Assembly: GCA_021770095.1 (NCBI GenBank)
Contig: JAETRQ010000007.1
Span: 1 to 64,000 of the forward strand
Direction: 5' to 3'
DNA: 64,000 nucleotides
Origin: Eubacteriaceae bacterium
GTDB lineage: Bacteria; Bacillota; Clostridia; Oscillospirales; Acutalibacteraceae
Position numbers and translations under genes: made by a program. Position 1 is the first letter of the stretch. Every line of letters starts with the position of its first letter. The notes below the pieces were generated by a model. The model was not told the origin of the DNA and did not search any database. It saw nothing but the letters and a program-made list of their open reading frames with translations. Of this stretch, positions 34,156 to 43,163 are shown in pieces.

Positions 34156-35769
34156 ATGAGTAAGTATGTAATCACCTATGACATTGGTACAACAGGTATC
34201 AAAACCTGCTTAATCGAGATTGACAAAACAATGCAGATTCTCGGTTCAACAACTGCCGGATATGGTCTTTATGTCAATGAAGAGACCGGAGTAAAAGGCG
34301 GTGCTGAGCAGGATGCTGACGAATGGTGGGAGGCAATGTGCACAACCACAAAGACAGTATTTGAAAAAGTACCTAATGTTAAAAAAGAGCAAATCGAGGG
34401 TATCAGTTTCTGTTCTGCAATGCAAGGACTTGTACTGGTTGACCGTGAGGGCAATTGTATCCGCCGTCCTATGACTTACATGGATCAAAGAGCAATAGAG
34501 GAATTAAAAAAGGGTATTGCACACGGTGTTCAGATTGCAGGTGCTGAGGTTACAAAACTTCTTAAATATCTCAATTATACAGGTGCTGTATCATCATCTG
34601 TCAAAGATCCTATTTGGAAATATAAATGGGTAGAGGCACATGAGCCTGAAAACTTCAAAAAAATATACAAATGGCTTGATATAAAAGAATATTTAATTTG
34701 CCGTGCAAGCGGTGAATTTGTTATGACAAGAGATTCTGCCTTTGCAACGCTTTTGTATGATACAAGAAAAGGTCACGAGGGATGGTGCAAACCGATATGC
34801 AATATGGTCGGTGTTAACATTGAACATCTCCCTCAAATCAAAGAATGTACGGAAAAAGTCGGAGAAATCACAGAAAAGGCTGCAGCTGAACTTGGTCTTG
34901 CACCGGGTACAGCAGTATATGGCGGCGGCGGTGATGCATCACTTATCGGTGTTGGTGCAGGTGCTGTTGAAAACGGTGATACACATATTTATTCAGGTAC
35001 ATCAGGCTGGGTAGGAACCGTATGTGAAAAGCAAACTGTTGATGCCGGTGCGATGATGGCAGCAATCGTCGGAGCAGACCCTACATCTTATAACTATTTC
35101 GGTGAACTTGAAACATCCAACAAATGTGTCGGCTGGGTTAAAGACCATCTGGCCCTTGATGAAATCGGTATATATCTGAAAAAATACGGACACGCAGGAG
35201 ACTCGCTGGAACAAATTCAGTTCAATATGTATGATTATCTTGAAGATGTAATTGATACCATTCCTGCAGGTTCAAACGGAGTTATCTTCACTCCATGGCT
35301 GCACGGCAACAGATGCCCGTTTGAGGATCCGAATGCTGCCGGTATGTTCTTCAACATCCGACTTGAAACAGGAAAAACAGAACTTATCCGTTCAGTTGTC
35401 GAAGGCATTGGTTTCCATATGAGATGGATGCTTGAAAGACAGGAAAAGAAAGTTAAAACATCAGAGTCAATTCGTTTCTGCGGCGGCGGTGCACTCGGAA
35501 CAACAACCTGCAAAATTCTTGCTGATATTCTTCAGCGTGATATAATCGTTGTTGAATCACCGCAGAATATCGGTGCTGTCGGTGCAGCTGCATGTATTGC
35601 AGTTGGTATGGGAATTATCCCTACAATGAAAGATGTTAAGAAACTCATTCCGATTATGACTACATATAAACCAAATCCCGAAACAAAAGAAATTTATGAT
35701 AAGAATTTCAAAGTATTCAAAAACCTTTACAAATGCAACAAAGAAAACTTTGCAATTCTTAATGGATAA
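34156..35769 (+). CDS. FGGY-family carbohydrate kinase (xylulokinase-like)
   Basis: The 537-residue ASKHA-fold sugar kinase begins YVITYDIGTTGIKTCLIEI (phosphate 1 loop). MTYMDQRA is the substrate-loop region, IYSGTSGWVG the phosphate 2 region and FCGGGALGTTTCKILADILQRDI the adenosine loop. FGGY kinases phosphorylate pentuloses, polyols or related sugars; the specificity here is open. It follows the TetR gene by 20 nt (GGGAGAAG ribosome site), so the two are one operon. Its product may be the substrate of the class II aldolase encoded divergently. Confidence 0.88.
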   Translation: MSKYVITYDIGTTGIKTCLIEIDKTMQILGSTTAGYGLYVNEETGVKGGAEQDADEWWEAMCTTTKTVFEKVPNVKKEQIEGISFCSAMQGLVLVDREGNCIRRPMTYMDQRAIEELKKGIAHGVQIAGAEVTKLLKYLNYTGAVSSSVKDPIWKYKWVEAHEPENFKKIYKWLDIKEYLICRASGEFVMTRDSAFATLLYDTRKGHEGWCKPICNMVGVNIEHLPQIKECTEKVGEITEKAAAELGLAPGTAVYGGGGDASLIGVGAGAVENGDTHIYSGTSGWVGTVCEKQTVDAGAMMAAIVGADPTSYNYFGELETSNKCVGWVKDHLALDEIGIYLKKYGHAGDSLEQIQFNMYDYLEDVIDTIPAGSNGVIFTPWLHGNRCPFEDPNAAGMFFNIRLETGKTELIRSVVEGIGFHMRWMLERQEKKVKTSESIRFCGGGALGTTTCKILADILQRDIIVVESPQNIGAVGAAACIAVGMGIIPTMKDVKKLIPIMTTYKPNPETKEIYDKNFKVFKNLYKCNKENFAILNG

Positions 35770-35777
35770 AACCAAAC

Positions 35778-35803
35778 AAGGCAGTGTGAATTCGCACTGC
35801 CTT
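35778..35803 (+). terminator. Hairpin between FGGY kinase and HAD genes
   Basis: AAGGCAGTG (35778-35786) and CACTGCCTT (35795-35803) pair perfectly. Only a weak T-tract follows, so partial read-through to the HAD gene is possible. Confidence 0.65.
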
Positions 35804-35835
35804 TATCATTATAATTATTTTATTGGAGTTAGAAT

Positions 35836-36474
35836 ATGAACGCAGTAATTTTTGATATGGATGGTGTTATGTTTGACACTGAAAAAATATGTATGCTTGC
35901 CTGGGATTGGGCAGGAGAACAGATGGGTGTAGGCAAAGCGGGATATATGGTGATGAAAACACTTGGGATGACTGCAAAAAAAGCAATTGAAATCATCAAA
36001 AATGAATTTGGCAATCATTTTGATGCAGTAAAATTCAAACAGATTGGCAAAGAGTTTTCTTACGACTATTTTGAAAAGCACGGTGTACCTGAAAAAGAAG
36101 GTCTGTACGAAATACTCGATTACCTGAAAAACAAAGGCTGCAAACTTGCAGTTGCATCATCAACAAGCAGTGACAGTGTCCATCACCATCTGAAAGAAAA
36201 AGATATAGAAAAATATTTTGATGCCGTAATATGCGGTGATATGATTGAAAAATCGAAACCCGAACCTGACATATATCTGACAGCCTGCAAAAAATTGAAT
36301 GAAAAACCTGAAAATTGTTTTGCAATAGAAGATTCTAAAAACGGTCTGATTTCTGCACACAGAGCAGGCTGCAAGGTTATTATGGTTCCTGACCTCTGGC
36401 AGGGTGAAGAAGAAACAGACAAATTTCTTTATGCAAAATGCAAAAGTTTGAAGGATGTAATAAGCATAATATAA
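35836..36474 (+). CDS. HAD-superfamily phosphatase, beta-phosphoglucomutase-like
   Basis: The 212-residue HAD IA hydrolase has FDMDGVMFDTE (nucleophile and acid Asp), KLAVASSTSSDSV, GDMIEKSKPEPDIYL (Lys) and FAIEDSKNGLISA (Mg-binding Asp). Family members dephosphorylate sugar phosphates or isomerise beta-glucose 1-phosphate. The position downstream of the FGGY kinase suggests a sugar-phosphate substrate. Its stop codon abuts the stop of the convergent lipoprotein gene with no space. Confidence 0.85.
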   Translation: MNAVIFDMDGVMFDTEKICMLAWDWAGEQMGVGKAGYMVMKTLGMTAKKAIEIIKNEFGNHFDAVKFKQIGKEFSYDYFEKHGVPEKEGLYEILDYLKNKGCKLAVASSTSSDSVHHHLKEKDIEKYFDAVICGDMIEKSKPEPDIYLTACKKLNEKPENCFAIEDSKNGLISAHRAGCKVIMVPDLWQGEEETDKFLYAKCKSLKDVISII

Positions 36475-36963
36475 TTATGCAAAAATAATTTTATAATCGC
36501 ATTCTTTAATTTCAATTGACCGGAAAGAATTATCGTCATTTTGAATTAAAGTAAAATTGCCTATTGATATTTTACCGTCATACCGATACCCTTCATCAAG
36601 TTTTTTCGCATTCAAATCTTCTGTTTTATTTATATAATCAAACACTTCAAAAATAACGATGGCTATATTATTCTTCTCAAACTTACTGCCGTCAAGATCA
36701 TAGGAAAAATCATTGTAAGTAAAAGAAAGATTTGCCCCATCATAAGTCATTGACATACCTTTGGCATTTGTATTTGTAACAAGTGCTGTGACAGACTGTT
36801 CTGTTTTACAAATTTCGCAGGAAAAAGAGAAATCCCCCGTATATACCTCAACATCATTTGTAAATGATATTGGTATAACGGGGGTATATTCTTTTATTTT
36901 ACATCCTGATAAAACGAATAATACGATTAATAAATAAACAGCAAACACCTTTTTCAAGCACAA
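36475..36963 (-). CDS. Hypothetical lipoprotein
   Basis: The 162-residue protein has a type II signal peptide with lipobox LSGC (Cys20). The mature part starts KIKEYTPVIP and contains two more cysteines (CEICKTEQ) that could pair. No known domain is recognised; the alternating hydrophobic pattern suggests a beta-rich extracellular domain. It lies 7 nt downstream of the NAD(P)HX repair gene and is probably co-transcribed with it and lacZ. Confidence 0.75.
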   Translation of the reverse strand: MCLKKVFAVYLLIVLFVLSGCKIKEYTPVIPISFTNDVEVYTGDFSFSCEICKTEQSVTALVTNTNAKGMSMTYDGANLSFTYNDFSYDLDGSKFEKNNIAIVIFEVFDYINKTEDLNAKKLDEGYRYDGKISIGNFTLIQNDDNSFRSIEIKECDYKIIFA

Positions 36964-36970
36964 TCAGTCC

Positions 36971-38479
36971 TTATTCATAATCAGACATCAAAGCACCTAA
37001 AAGAGAAATCATATCATTGACAGTCATACCACGCTGCGAAAGTTCCGCAGCAGTAATATCTCCGCATTGACCATGAATATACACCGCGGATTTTGCCGCA
37101 TCAAACGGATTAATCCCCTGTGCAATAAACGAGGCAATCATACCTGTCAGCATATCACCGCTGCCTGCCATCGCCATACCGGAATTGCCTGTTGTGTTGA
37201 CAAAAACATCCTGACCGTCAGTAACAATCGTATTTGCTCCTTTAAGAACAACGATAACATCATTCTCTGTTGCAAAAGCCTTTGCCACATCTATTCGGTT
37301 TGACTGCACATAACAGGTATCCTCTCCAATCAGCCGTGCCATTTCGGCAGGATGAGGTGTGATAACGAGCGGTGCTTTTTTATCCTTTATAATATCTATG
37401 AAAGGTACTATTGCATTTATTCCGTCAGCATCCAAAACAACAGGAACTTCACTGTTTTTTATCACCTGACCGACGATAACCTGTGTATCATCATTATTAC
37501 CGAGTCCGCATCCGATTGCCACACTGTCTGCCCATTTGAGATCATCAAAAATATCATTGACCGCACCGATTGAAATTGTTTTATTTTCATTCTCACAAAG
37601 AGGTTTGAAAATCGGCTGCGTTAAATTTGTTGTCATAACAGAATAAATAGACTTTGGGAAAGCACATTTTAGAAGACCTATGCCGGTTCTGAGTGACGAA
37701 TTGGCACAGATAACAGCTGCTCCGGGCATTAAATAGGAACCGCAGATATTCAGTTGATGTCCACATGAGCCCTTATGTGCATTTTTATTTCTGGCAACAA
37801 AATTCTTTGTCACATCCGATTTTGTAATGGTATGAACATAAGGTCCTTCGTAACACGTTTCAGGAATACCGATATTGACTGTTACCACTTTTCCGCAATA
37901 ATCATTAGCAGGCGGAAGAACATGAGCAAATTTCAGTGTTGAAATTGCGATTGTCATATCAGCCTTTACAGCATGAACAACAGCACCGGTAGTGGCATCT
38001 GTTCCGCTCGGCGTATCAATACTGATAACAATTGCATCTGCAGAATTAACAGCGTCAAAAACAGCATGGAAAGGAGGTCTCGGTTCACCATGAAATCCAA
38101 TACCAAAAATGGAATCAATAATTATATCTGCTTCAGAAAAATCATATTCCTCAAAATGCGATACACTTGCACCGCTTGCAAGTGCCGCTTGAAAATAAGG
38201 CTCTGTAATCGGAGAATCGGGTTCTTTATCAGCAAGCACAATATCTGTACGGACTCCTTTTTGCGACAGCAAATCAGCAATAACAAACCCATCGCCTGCA
38301 TTTTTACCATTACCGCAGACGATTGCGACAGTTTTGTTTTCAATACCATCACCATAATACTTCAGTATTTTATGAAAACAAGCTGTCCCGGCAAGTTTCA
38401 TCAATCCTTCTTCAGTACAATTGCCTTTGAATGCATTTTTTTCAACCTGTCTTATCTGACTCGCTGTCAAAATCCTCAT
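36971..38479 (-). CDS. nnr: Bifunctional NAD(P)HX epimerase/dehydratase
   Basis: The 502-residue fusion repairs hydrated NAD(P)H. The N-terminal YjeF_N epimerase domain (about 1-210) shows VCGNGKNAGDGFVIADLL. The C-terminal ribokinase-like ADP-dependent dehydratase (about 225-500) shows VLDADGINAI, VITPHPAEMARLIG and NTTGNSGMAMAGSGDMLTGMIASFIAQG. The length fits the bacterial bifunctional form. It lies 26 nt downstream of lacZ, and the ribosome site is weak (GAAAGG at a distance). Confidence 0.93.
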   Translation of the reverse strand: MRILTASQIRQVEKNAFKGNCTEEGLMKLAGTACFHKILKYYGDGIENKTVAIVCGNGKNAGDGFVIADLLSQKGVRTDIVLADKEPDSPITEPYFQAALASGASVSHFEEYDFSEADIIIDSIFGIGFHGEPRPPFHAVFDAVNSADAIVISIDTPSGTDATTGAVVHAVKADMTIAISTLKFAHVLPPANDYCGKVVTVNIGIPETCYEGPYVHTITKSDVTKNFVARNKNAHKGSCGHQLNICGSYLMPGAAVICANSSLRTGIGLLKCAFPKSIYSVMTTNLTQPIFKPLCENENKTISIGAVNDIFDDLKWADSVAIGCGLGNNDDTQVIVGQVIKNSEVPVVLDADGINAIVPFIDIIKDKKAPLVITPHPAEMARLIGEDTCYVQSNRIDVAKAFATENDVIVVLKGANTIVTDGQDVFVNTTGNSGMAMAGSGDMLTGMIASFIAQGINPFDAAKSAVYIHGQCGDITAAELSQRGMTVNDMISLLGALMSDYE

Positions 38480-38505
38480 ATCAATCTACGTAGCCTTTCA
38501 TTCAA

Positions 38506-41500
38506 CTAATCGCATATCGGTTTAATTACCAGAGAAAGTTTTTTACCCTTCAAATTGCCTAAGCAATATTCCTTTGCCGGACGGGGGCCACAGGCATTTG
38601 AACCGGCACCCATAATTTCGGAATCAATATTAATACAAACTGTATTTTTAGTTAAGTTTTCTCTGTGACCTGCTTTTGAACACTGAACAGGAGTAAATGG
38701 CGCAGCAGAAAAAACAAATGCTTTATCGGCTGCTTCAAATCTCAGACCTGTACCTTCTGAATCCGTAACCTCAGCAAAACGGGTATTGCACCTCGTTGCG
38801 CTATCCTGCGGCTTTATATAATCCTCATACATATCATAAACAGTTGCATTGTAAATACCCATCATTGCATGTTCTTTGTAATCAGGAAGATTAACCTCAG
38901 GACCCAGACCAAAATATGTTATGTTTTCAAATTCCCGCGGCATTTCAAGCTGAATACCGAAGCGAGGTATCATCGTAGCAAAGCCTGCACTGATACAATC
39001 ATAATCTGCCTTAATTGTACCGTCACCGTAAATACGAAGTGAAGCACGAAGTTTTGCAAGTTTTGATTTAACAGGCGTTTTAACCTTAATATTACCGGTT
39101 ATAACAACACAATCCTCTTCAACAGAATATTGGCATTTGCTGAAAAATGTTGACTGACTGTCAAGTCTGTACTTTTTCCACGCCTTGTTAAAATACATAT
39201 CATTATCAAGCGGAGCACGATAAAACTGCATTCCAATGCCTTTGAAATCACTGTCAGGGAGCTGATTAATCATCTCTTTACCATTGAACATGTATGAATC
39301 AATAAATCCGGACTCTCTGTCAAATATCATACTTCCGTTATCAAAATAAATGAAGAGTCTCTTTTCGCTTTCCTGAACTGTCGGTGCTTTTGTATTTGGT
39401 TTATCAAAAACAATTGAACCAAAACGAAGTTCAAATTCTTCATATGCAATTACAATTTCATCTTCAGAATCTTTATTAAGATATTCAAACTGAATAACCG
39501 TATTGGCAGACTTATCAATTTCAAAATTATCAAGTTCAATCTTTGTTAATGCCTGCGGATTAATGTTAATATCAAACACACCTGTTGTCAAAACTTCTCC
39601 GTCAGACAAAACAGTATACCTGACTGACATTTCTGCCTTTTCAAAATATCTGTGATTAAAGAAAGTATAGGTTGTGTTATTAATTTTTTCAGCACGGACA
39701 GGGCGGTAACAATTCTTCATCTGCTTTGCACCCGAATGCGGAGTACGGTCAGGGAAGAAAAGTCCATCAACACAGAAATTGCTGTCATGCTTCCATTCAC
39801 CATGGTCACCGCCATAAGTATATTGATACTGACCGTCTTCATGATAAATAGCATGGTCAACAAATTCCCAGATACAGCCGCCCAACATATTCTGTGCACT
39901 GTAAAAACACTGAACATATCTTTCAAGTTCACCTGCACCAACGCCCATTGCATGCGCATATTCACAAAGATAAAACGGTTTTGTATAATACTTATTCGGC
40001 AAACCTTTTCCTTTAGCTATTTTTTCACAAGTGCCGGGTGCAGTATACATTTGAGAAAGAACATCATATGCCCATCTTCTTGTGCGGCACACAGCCTCAT
40101 AATGAATAGGGATGGAAGTGATTTTTTTGAGTTCATCGTAACAATAATCCTGATTGGAATATCCGTGTGCTTCGTTGCCAAGTGACCACATTGTAATGCA
40201 AGGATGATTCTTATCACGTGAAAACATACGGTAAACTCTGTCCCAATAATGCTCTTTCCATGCAGGATTATGTGAGCATGCGCCGCGTCTGTGAAGTTCA
40301 ACTTCACATCCGTGCGTTTCAATATCTGCCTCATCAACAATATAAATACCGTATTCATCACACAAATCGAGGAACGACGGATCCGGAGGATAATGGGATG
40401 TTCTGATACAGTTGCCGTTATATTCTTTGACAAGCCTTATATCCTGTTCCATATCCTCCATCGTAAGGGCATAACCTGTTTTTGGATTTGTATCATGGTG
40501 ATTAACGCCCAAAAGTTTAATCGGCTGATTATTGAAATAAAAAACATTGCCTTTAATCTCAATATGCTTAAATCCGATAAATTTCCTTATAACTTCAATA
40601 ATCTCTTCCCCTTTTGAAAGCGTTATTATCAAATCATAAAGATACGGACATTCAGCAGACCATTCCTTAACCTCTAATGAATCAAACTGAATTTTATCAA
40701 TACCGCTTGGAGAAACATTGATTGACTTTGATGCAATCATCTCACCGTCATCATAAATAAATGCAGTAAGCTGACATTCATCAGTCAATTTGAGAGAGGG
40801 ATGAATCTGAATATTATAAATTCCATTATCAACACAGTCTGTTTTTACTTCAAAATCATAAACGGAATTATCACCTGTTTTATAAAGCAAAACATCACGG
40901 AAGATACCATTGCATCTGAACATATCCTGACACTCAAGATATGTTCCGTTTGACCATTTATGAATAATCAGAACAAGTTCATTGTCCCCTTCAATTAAGA
41001 ATTCATTGAGTTCAAACTGAGAAGTGTTATGACTGCCTTCGCTATAACCGACATACTTACCGTTAACGAACAAATCAAAACAACAAGACACACCTAAAAA
41101 GCAGATGTAATAATTCTGCCGGGCATCTTCAATATGAATCATTTTTCTGTAAACACCTGCCGGGCAGTCATCAGGTATTTCAGGCGGATTCGGTTTGAAC
41201 TGATAGCGCTGATTAACATAATAAGGTGGTTCATATCCTGTATGCTGCCATACTGACGGAACCTGAATTTTATCAAATTCAGCAGTATCCGTATCAAATT
41301 CATCGGGTATATCCTTGCAGTTTTTATAATAGATAAAATCCCATTCGCCTGACAGACATTCAACCATAGATGAACTGTATCTTTCATTCCTAATGTCAGT
41401 CTTATCAAGTTCCTTCAACGATGAAAAAGGAATAAAATATGAGCGCGGTGTCATTACATTGTCTTTAAAGACATTAAACGATTTAAAATTATCTGTTTTC

Positions 41501-41514
41501 AATCTATACTTCAT
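38506..41514 (-). CDS. lacZ: Beta-galactosidase LacZ, GH2
   Basis: The 1002-residue five-domain enzyme begins with RSYFIPF and has the GH2 signatures LLGVNHHDTNPKTGYALTMEDMEQDI and DEADIETHGCE. The acid/base Glu is in MWSLGNEAHG and the nucleophile Glu in PFYLCEYAHAMG. A C-terminal beta-sandwich (Bgal_small_N) has MIPRFGIQLEMPREFENITYFGLGPE. There is no signal peptide, so it is intracellular. It cleaves terminal beta-galactosides. The promoter at 41544-41572 precedes it, and no lactose permease is adjacent. Confidence 0.96.
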   Translation of the reverse strand: MKYRLKTDNFKSFNVFKDNVMTPRSYFIPFSSLKELDKTDIRNERYSSSMVECLSGEWDFIYYKNCKDIPDEFDTDTAEFDKIQVPSVWQHTGYEPPYYVNQRYQFKPNPPEIPDDCPAGVYRKMIHIEDARQNYYICFLGVSCCFDLFVNGKYVGYSEGSHNTSQFELNEFLIEGDNELVLIIHKWSNGTYLECQDMFRCNGIFRDVLLYKTGDNSVYDFEVKTDCVDNGIYNIQIHPSLKLTDECQLTAFIYDDGEMIASKSINVSPSGIDKIQFDSLEVKEWSAECPYLYDLIITLSKGEEIIEVIRKFIGFKHIEIKGNVFYFNNQPIKLLGVNHHDTNPKTGYALTMEDMEQDIRLVKEYNGNCIRTSHYPPDPSFLDLCDEYGIYIVDEADIETHGCEVELHRRGACSHNPAWKEHYWDRVYRMFSRDKNHPCITMWSLGNEAHGYSNQDYCYDELKKITSIPIHYEAVCRTRRWAYDVLSQMYTAPGTCEKIAKGKGLPNKYYTKPFYLCEYAHAMGVGAGELERYVQCFYSAQNMLGGCIWEFVDHAIYHEDGQYQYTYGGDHGEWKHDSNFCVDGLFFPDRTPHSGAKQMKNCYRPVRAEKINNTTYTFFNHRYFEKAEMSVRYTVLSDGEVLTTGVFDININPQALTKIELDNFEIDKSANTVIQFEYLNKDSEDEIVIAYEEFELRFGSIVFDKPNTKAPTVQESEKRLFIYFDNGSMIFDRESGFIDSYMFNGKEMINQLPDSDFKGIGMQFYRAPLDNDMYFNKAWKKYRLDSQSTFFSKCQYSVEEDCVVITGNIKVKTPVKSKLAKLRASLRIYGDGTIKADYDCISAGFATMIPRFGIQLEMPREFENITYFGLGPEVNLPDYKEHAMMGIYNATVYDMYEDYIKPQDSATRCNTRFAEVTDSEGTGLRFEAADKAFVFSAAPFTPVQCSKAGHRENLTKNTVCINIDSEIMGAGSNACGPRPAKEYCLGNLKGKKLSLVIKPICD

Positions 41515-41543
41515 AGCACAAACTCCTTATTATAGATAATTTG

Positions 41544-41572
41544 ATTATACAATAAATACAAACCAAAAGCAA
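41544..41572 (-). promoter_or_regulatory. Promoter of lacZ
   Basis: On the minus strand TTGCTT (41572-41567) and TATAAT (41549-41544) are 17 bp apart, followed by AAGGAG before the ATG. Confidence 0.65.
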
Positions 41573-41594
41573 CAAAAGTCAGAATAAAATTAAT

Positions 41595-41630
41595 AAGAAA
41601 CGCCAATGACTTTTGCCATTGACGTTTCTT
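41595..41630 (-). terminator. Terminator of the P-loop gene
   Basis: Positions 41595-41608 and 41617-41630 form a 14-bp stem with one mismatch and an 8-nt loop. On the minus strand AT-rich sequence with T-runs follows. Confidence 0.65.
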
Positions 41631-41632
41631 AA

Positions 41633-41959
41633 TTAACAAAGCTCAAAAATCTCCGTATATAATTCATCCGACTGCAATTGGTTAATTCTTTTCCAGACGA
41701 ATGCATCACAAATGGATGTTGACCATTTTCTATGTTCTACACATTGGCAGCCATTAGAAATTCTATAAACAAAATTTCTGGTTTTCCCCTTGATATGAGA
41801 AGCACAAAAGTAAATATCACATTCTCCAAGCCATTCAAAATCTTTCTGTTCACAAACTGCATGATTAGCTAAGAGTTTATCAATTAACTCTTTTAATGTA
41901 GAAGTTTTTCCTGAATTGCTTATTCCCATAAGCACAAAATATATTTTTTCCTTGCTCAT
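41633..41959 (-). CDS. Small P-loop protein, probably shortened
   Basis: The 108-residue protein has a clear Walker A loop (LMGISNSGKTSTLKELI, about 10-26) but no convincing Walker B. The second half (CDIYFCASHIKGKTRNFVYRIS, then ICDAFVWKRINQLQ) resembles the C-terminal part of small ATPases that also have a longer middle region. The protein therefore looks internally deleted, although this is by eye only. The ATG at 41959 follows AGGAGTGATAG, so it is expressed in principle. It lies in an AT-rich islet of unknown small genes. Confidence 0.55.
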   Translation of the reverse strand: MSKEKIYFVLMGISNSGKTSTLKELIDKLLANHAVCEQKDFEWLGECDIYFCASHIKGKTRNFVYRISNGCQCVEHRKWSTSICDAFVWKRINQLQSDELYTEIFELC

Positions 41960-42069
41960 ACTATCACTCCTGTTTTAATTCATTTAAGAAACTATCAGTT
42001 GATATACTCTCTATTTTCAATCATACAATTTAAGTGACGAAATATCAATATATTAAAAACAGATCCGTT

Positions 42070-42237
42070 TTACTTATTCCCTTTCAAGGAAACAATACCA
42101 CAAATAATGGAAAACGCTGTAACAATAATCACGAATATTGTTATGATATTCCATCTGCCGACTGCAACACTCGCAATGAGACCAACCAACACTATTATCG
42201 GCAATATGATTTCAGCAAATATCGTAAGTCCTTTCAT
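42070..42237 (-). CDS. Small two-helix membrane protein, 55 residues
   Basis: It was found by reading the gap between two genes. The ATG at 42237 follows AAAGGGG with 9-nt spacing; the stop is at 42072-42070. The product is almost entirely hydrophobic, with two predicted membrane segments (about 5-27 and 30-50) separated by GRWN and ending LKGNK. No family is recognised. It is 37 nt downstream of another small membrane-protein gene and probably belongs to the same transcript. Confidence 0.65.
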   Translation of the reverse strand: MKGLTIFAEIILPIIVLVGLIASVAVGRWNIITIFVIIVTAFSIICGIVSLKGNK

Positions 42238-42274
42238 ATAAAATATCCCCTTTCAATTCATAACCTTTCAAATA

Positions 42275-42826
42275 TCATTCACCAGTCATCTTATAAATCG
42301 CATAGTTTGTCATCCACAGATTATCATATGGATCAACAAAAGTTTTCTCTTTTATATTATATTTAAATGTTATCTCAGCACAATCTTCTGAATACGCTGA
42401 ACCCTCATTAAATCGACTATAACACCTTCCGCTCACAGTAATAATATATCTTTCTTTATTTTCGCTGTCCGGTACAATTTCTATATCATAATACACAAAC
42501 ACAGTATCAATAAACTCAGAAAAATTAATATTGTACACATCATTATAACGAAATGTATATCGGGTTAACTCTCTTCTTATTTCCTCCGAAAGATCTGATT
42601 GAAAAAAATAGGCATCTTGGGATTGATCAGATATTAAATCGTTAACTACATTGTTTCTTTGCTTTTGATTATGTATCAAAAAACCTGTAATAACCGCAAT
42701 AATTAACAAAACAACTAATGGGATTATATAATACATTTTTTTGATTTTCTTTCCCGTATTTTGATTTGGTATTGTATTCTCCATACAATTTTCAATGTTT
42801 TTCAAGGTATCTTTTTCATCGTTCAT
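42275..42826 (-). CDS. Hypothetical single-pass membrane protein
   Basis: The 183-residue protein has a charged cytoplasmic N-terminus (about 1-30), one membrane helix (MYYIIPLVVLLIIAVITGFL, about 31-50) and an extracellular domain of about 130 residues with two cysteines (SGRCYSRF, EDCAEI). No known domain is recognised. The start at 42826 follows AGGAGGAGATATAG. It is divergent from an XRE regulator through a symmetric promoter region, so that regulator may control it. Confidence 0.7.
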   Translation of the reverse strand: MNDEKDTLKNIENCMENTIPNQNTGKKIKKMYYIIPLVVLLIIAVITGFLIHNQKQRNNVVNDLISDQSQDAYFFQSDLSEEIRRELTRYTFRYNDVYNINFSEFIDTVFVYYDIEIVPDSENKERYIITVSGRCYSRFNEGSAYSEDCAEITFKYNIKEKTFVDPYDNLWMTNYAIYKMTGE

Positions 42827-42860
42827 CTATATCTCCTCCTAAAATGTATATATACAATTA

Positions 42861-42911
42861 TAGATAATATCAATCTAAATGTCAATAGACAAATATTATC
42901 TAAGATATAAT
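42861..42911. promoter_or_regulatory. Symmetric divergent promoter of the membrane-protein/XRE pair
   Basis: TAGATAATAT (42861-42870) and ATATTATCTA (42893-42902) form a 10-bp inverted repeat with 22-bp spacing. A TATAAT (42906-42911) faces right and a TATAAT-like element faces left at the mirror position. TGTCAATAGACA (42880-42891) lies in the centre. It is a likely operator for the adjacent XRE protein. Confidence 0.55.
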
Positions 42912-42919
42912 TGTTAAGG

Positions 42920-43129
42920 GTGGTAAAAATAGATACAAGAATTAAAGATTTAAGAATCGATAATGATTTGACGCAAAGCCAAATTGCCGATGCAATTGGT
43001 ATAACACAGCGTAAATACAGTTATATTGAAACCGGAATACAACCATTAACTGATGAAATCATATATAAACTCGCAAAATATTATCATACCAGTGCAGATT
43101 ATATTTTAAAATTAACGGACAAAAAATAA
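42920..43129 (+). CDS. XRE-family helix-turn-helix regulator
   Basis: The protein is about 69 residues and is essentially one HTH_3 domain: RIKDLRIDNDLTQSQIADAIGITQRKYSYIETG, then SADYILKLTD. The start is uncertain. The TTG at 42911 overlaps the likely -10 box, so GTG 42920 is given here; it would be almost leaderless. AAGGGTGG lies just ahead of the conserved part. It probably represses itself and the divergent membrane-protein gene. Confidence 0.75.
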   Translation: MVKIDTRIKDLRIDNDLTQSQIADAIGITQRKYSYIETGIQPLTDEIIYKLAKYYHTSADYILKLTDKK

Positions 43130-43151
43130 GCAGTCACATAAGTGACTGCTT
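43128..43151. terminator. Bidirectional terminator between XRE and alcohol dehydrogenase genes
   Basis: AAGCAGTCAC (43128-43137) and GTGACTGCTT (43142-43151) pair perfectly around a 4-nt loop, between convergent stop codons, with A/T-rich flanks. Confidence 0.8.
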
Positions 43152-43163
43152 AAATTATTATAT

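Noticed and set aside
42034-42366. Plus-strand 110-codon frame over the small membrane genes
   Set aside because: Its residues (His/Tyr/Asn-rich) are the complement of real minus-strand genes, and it has no ribosome site.
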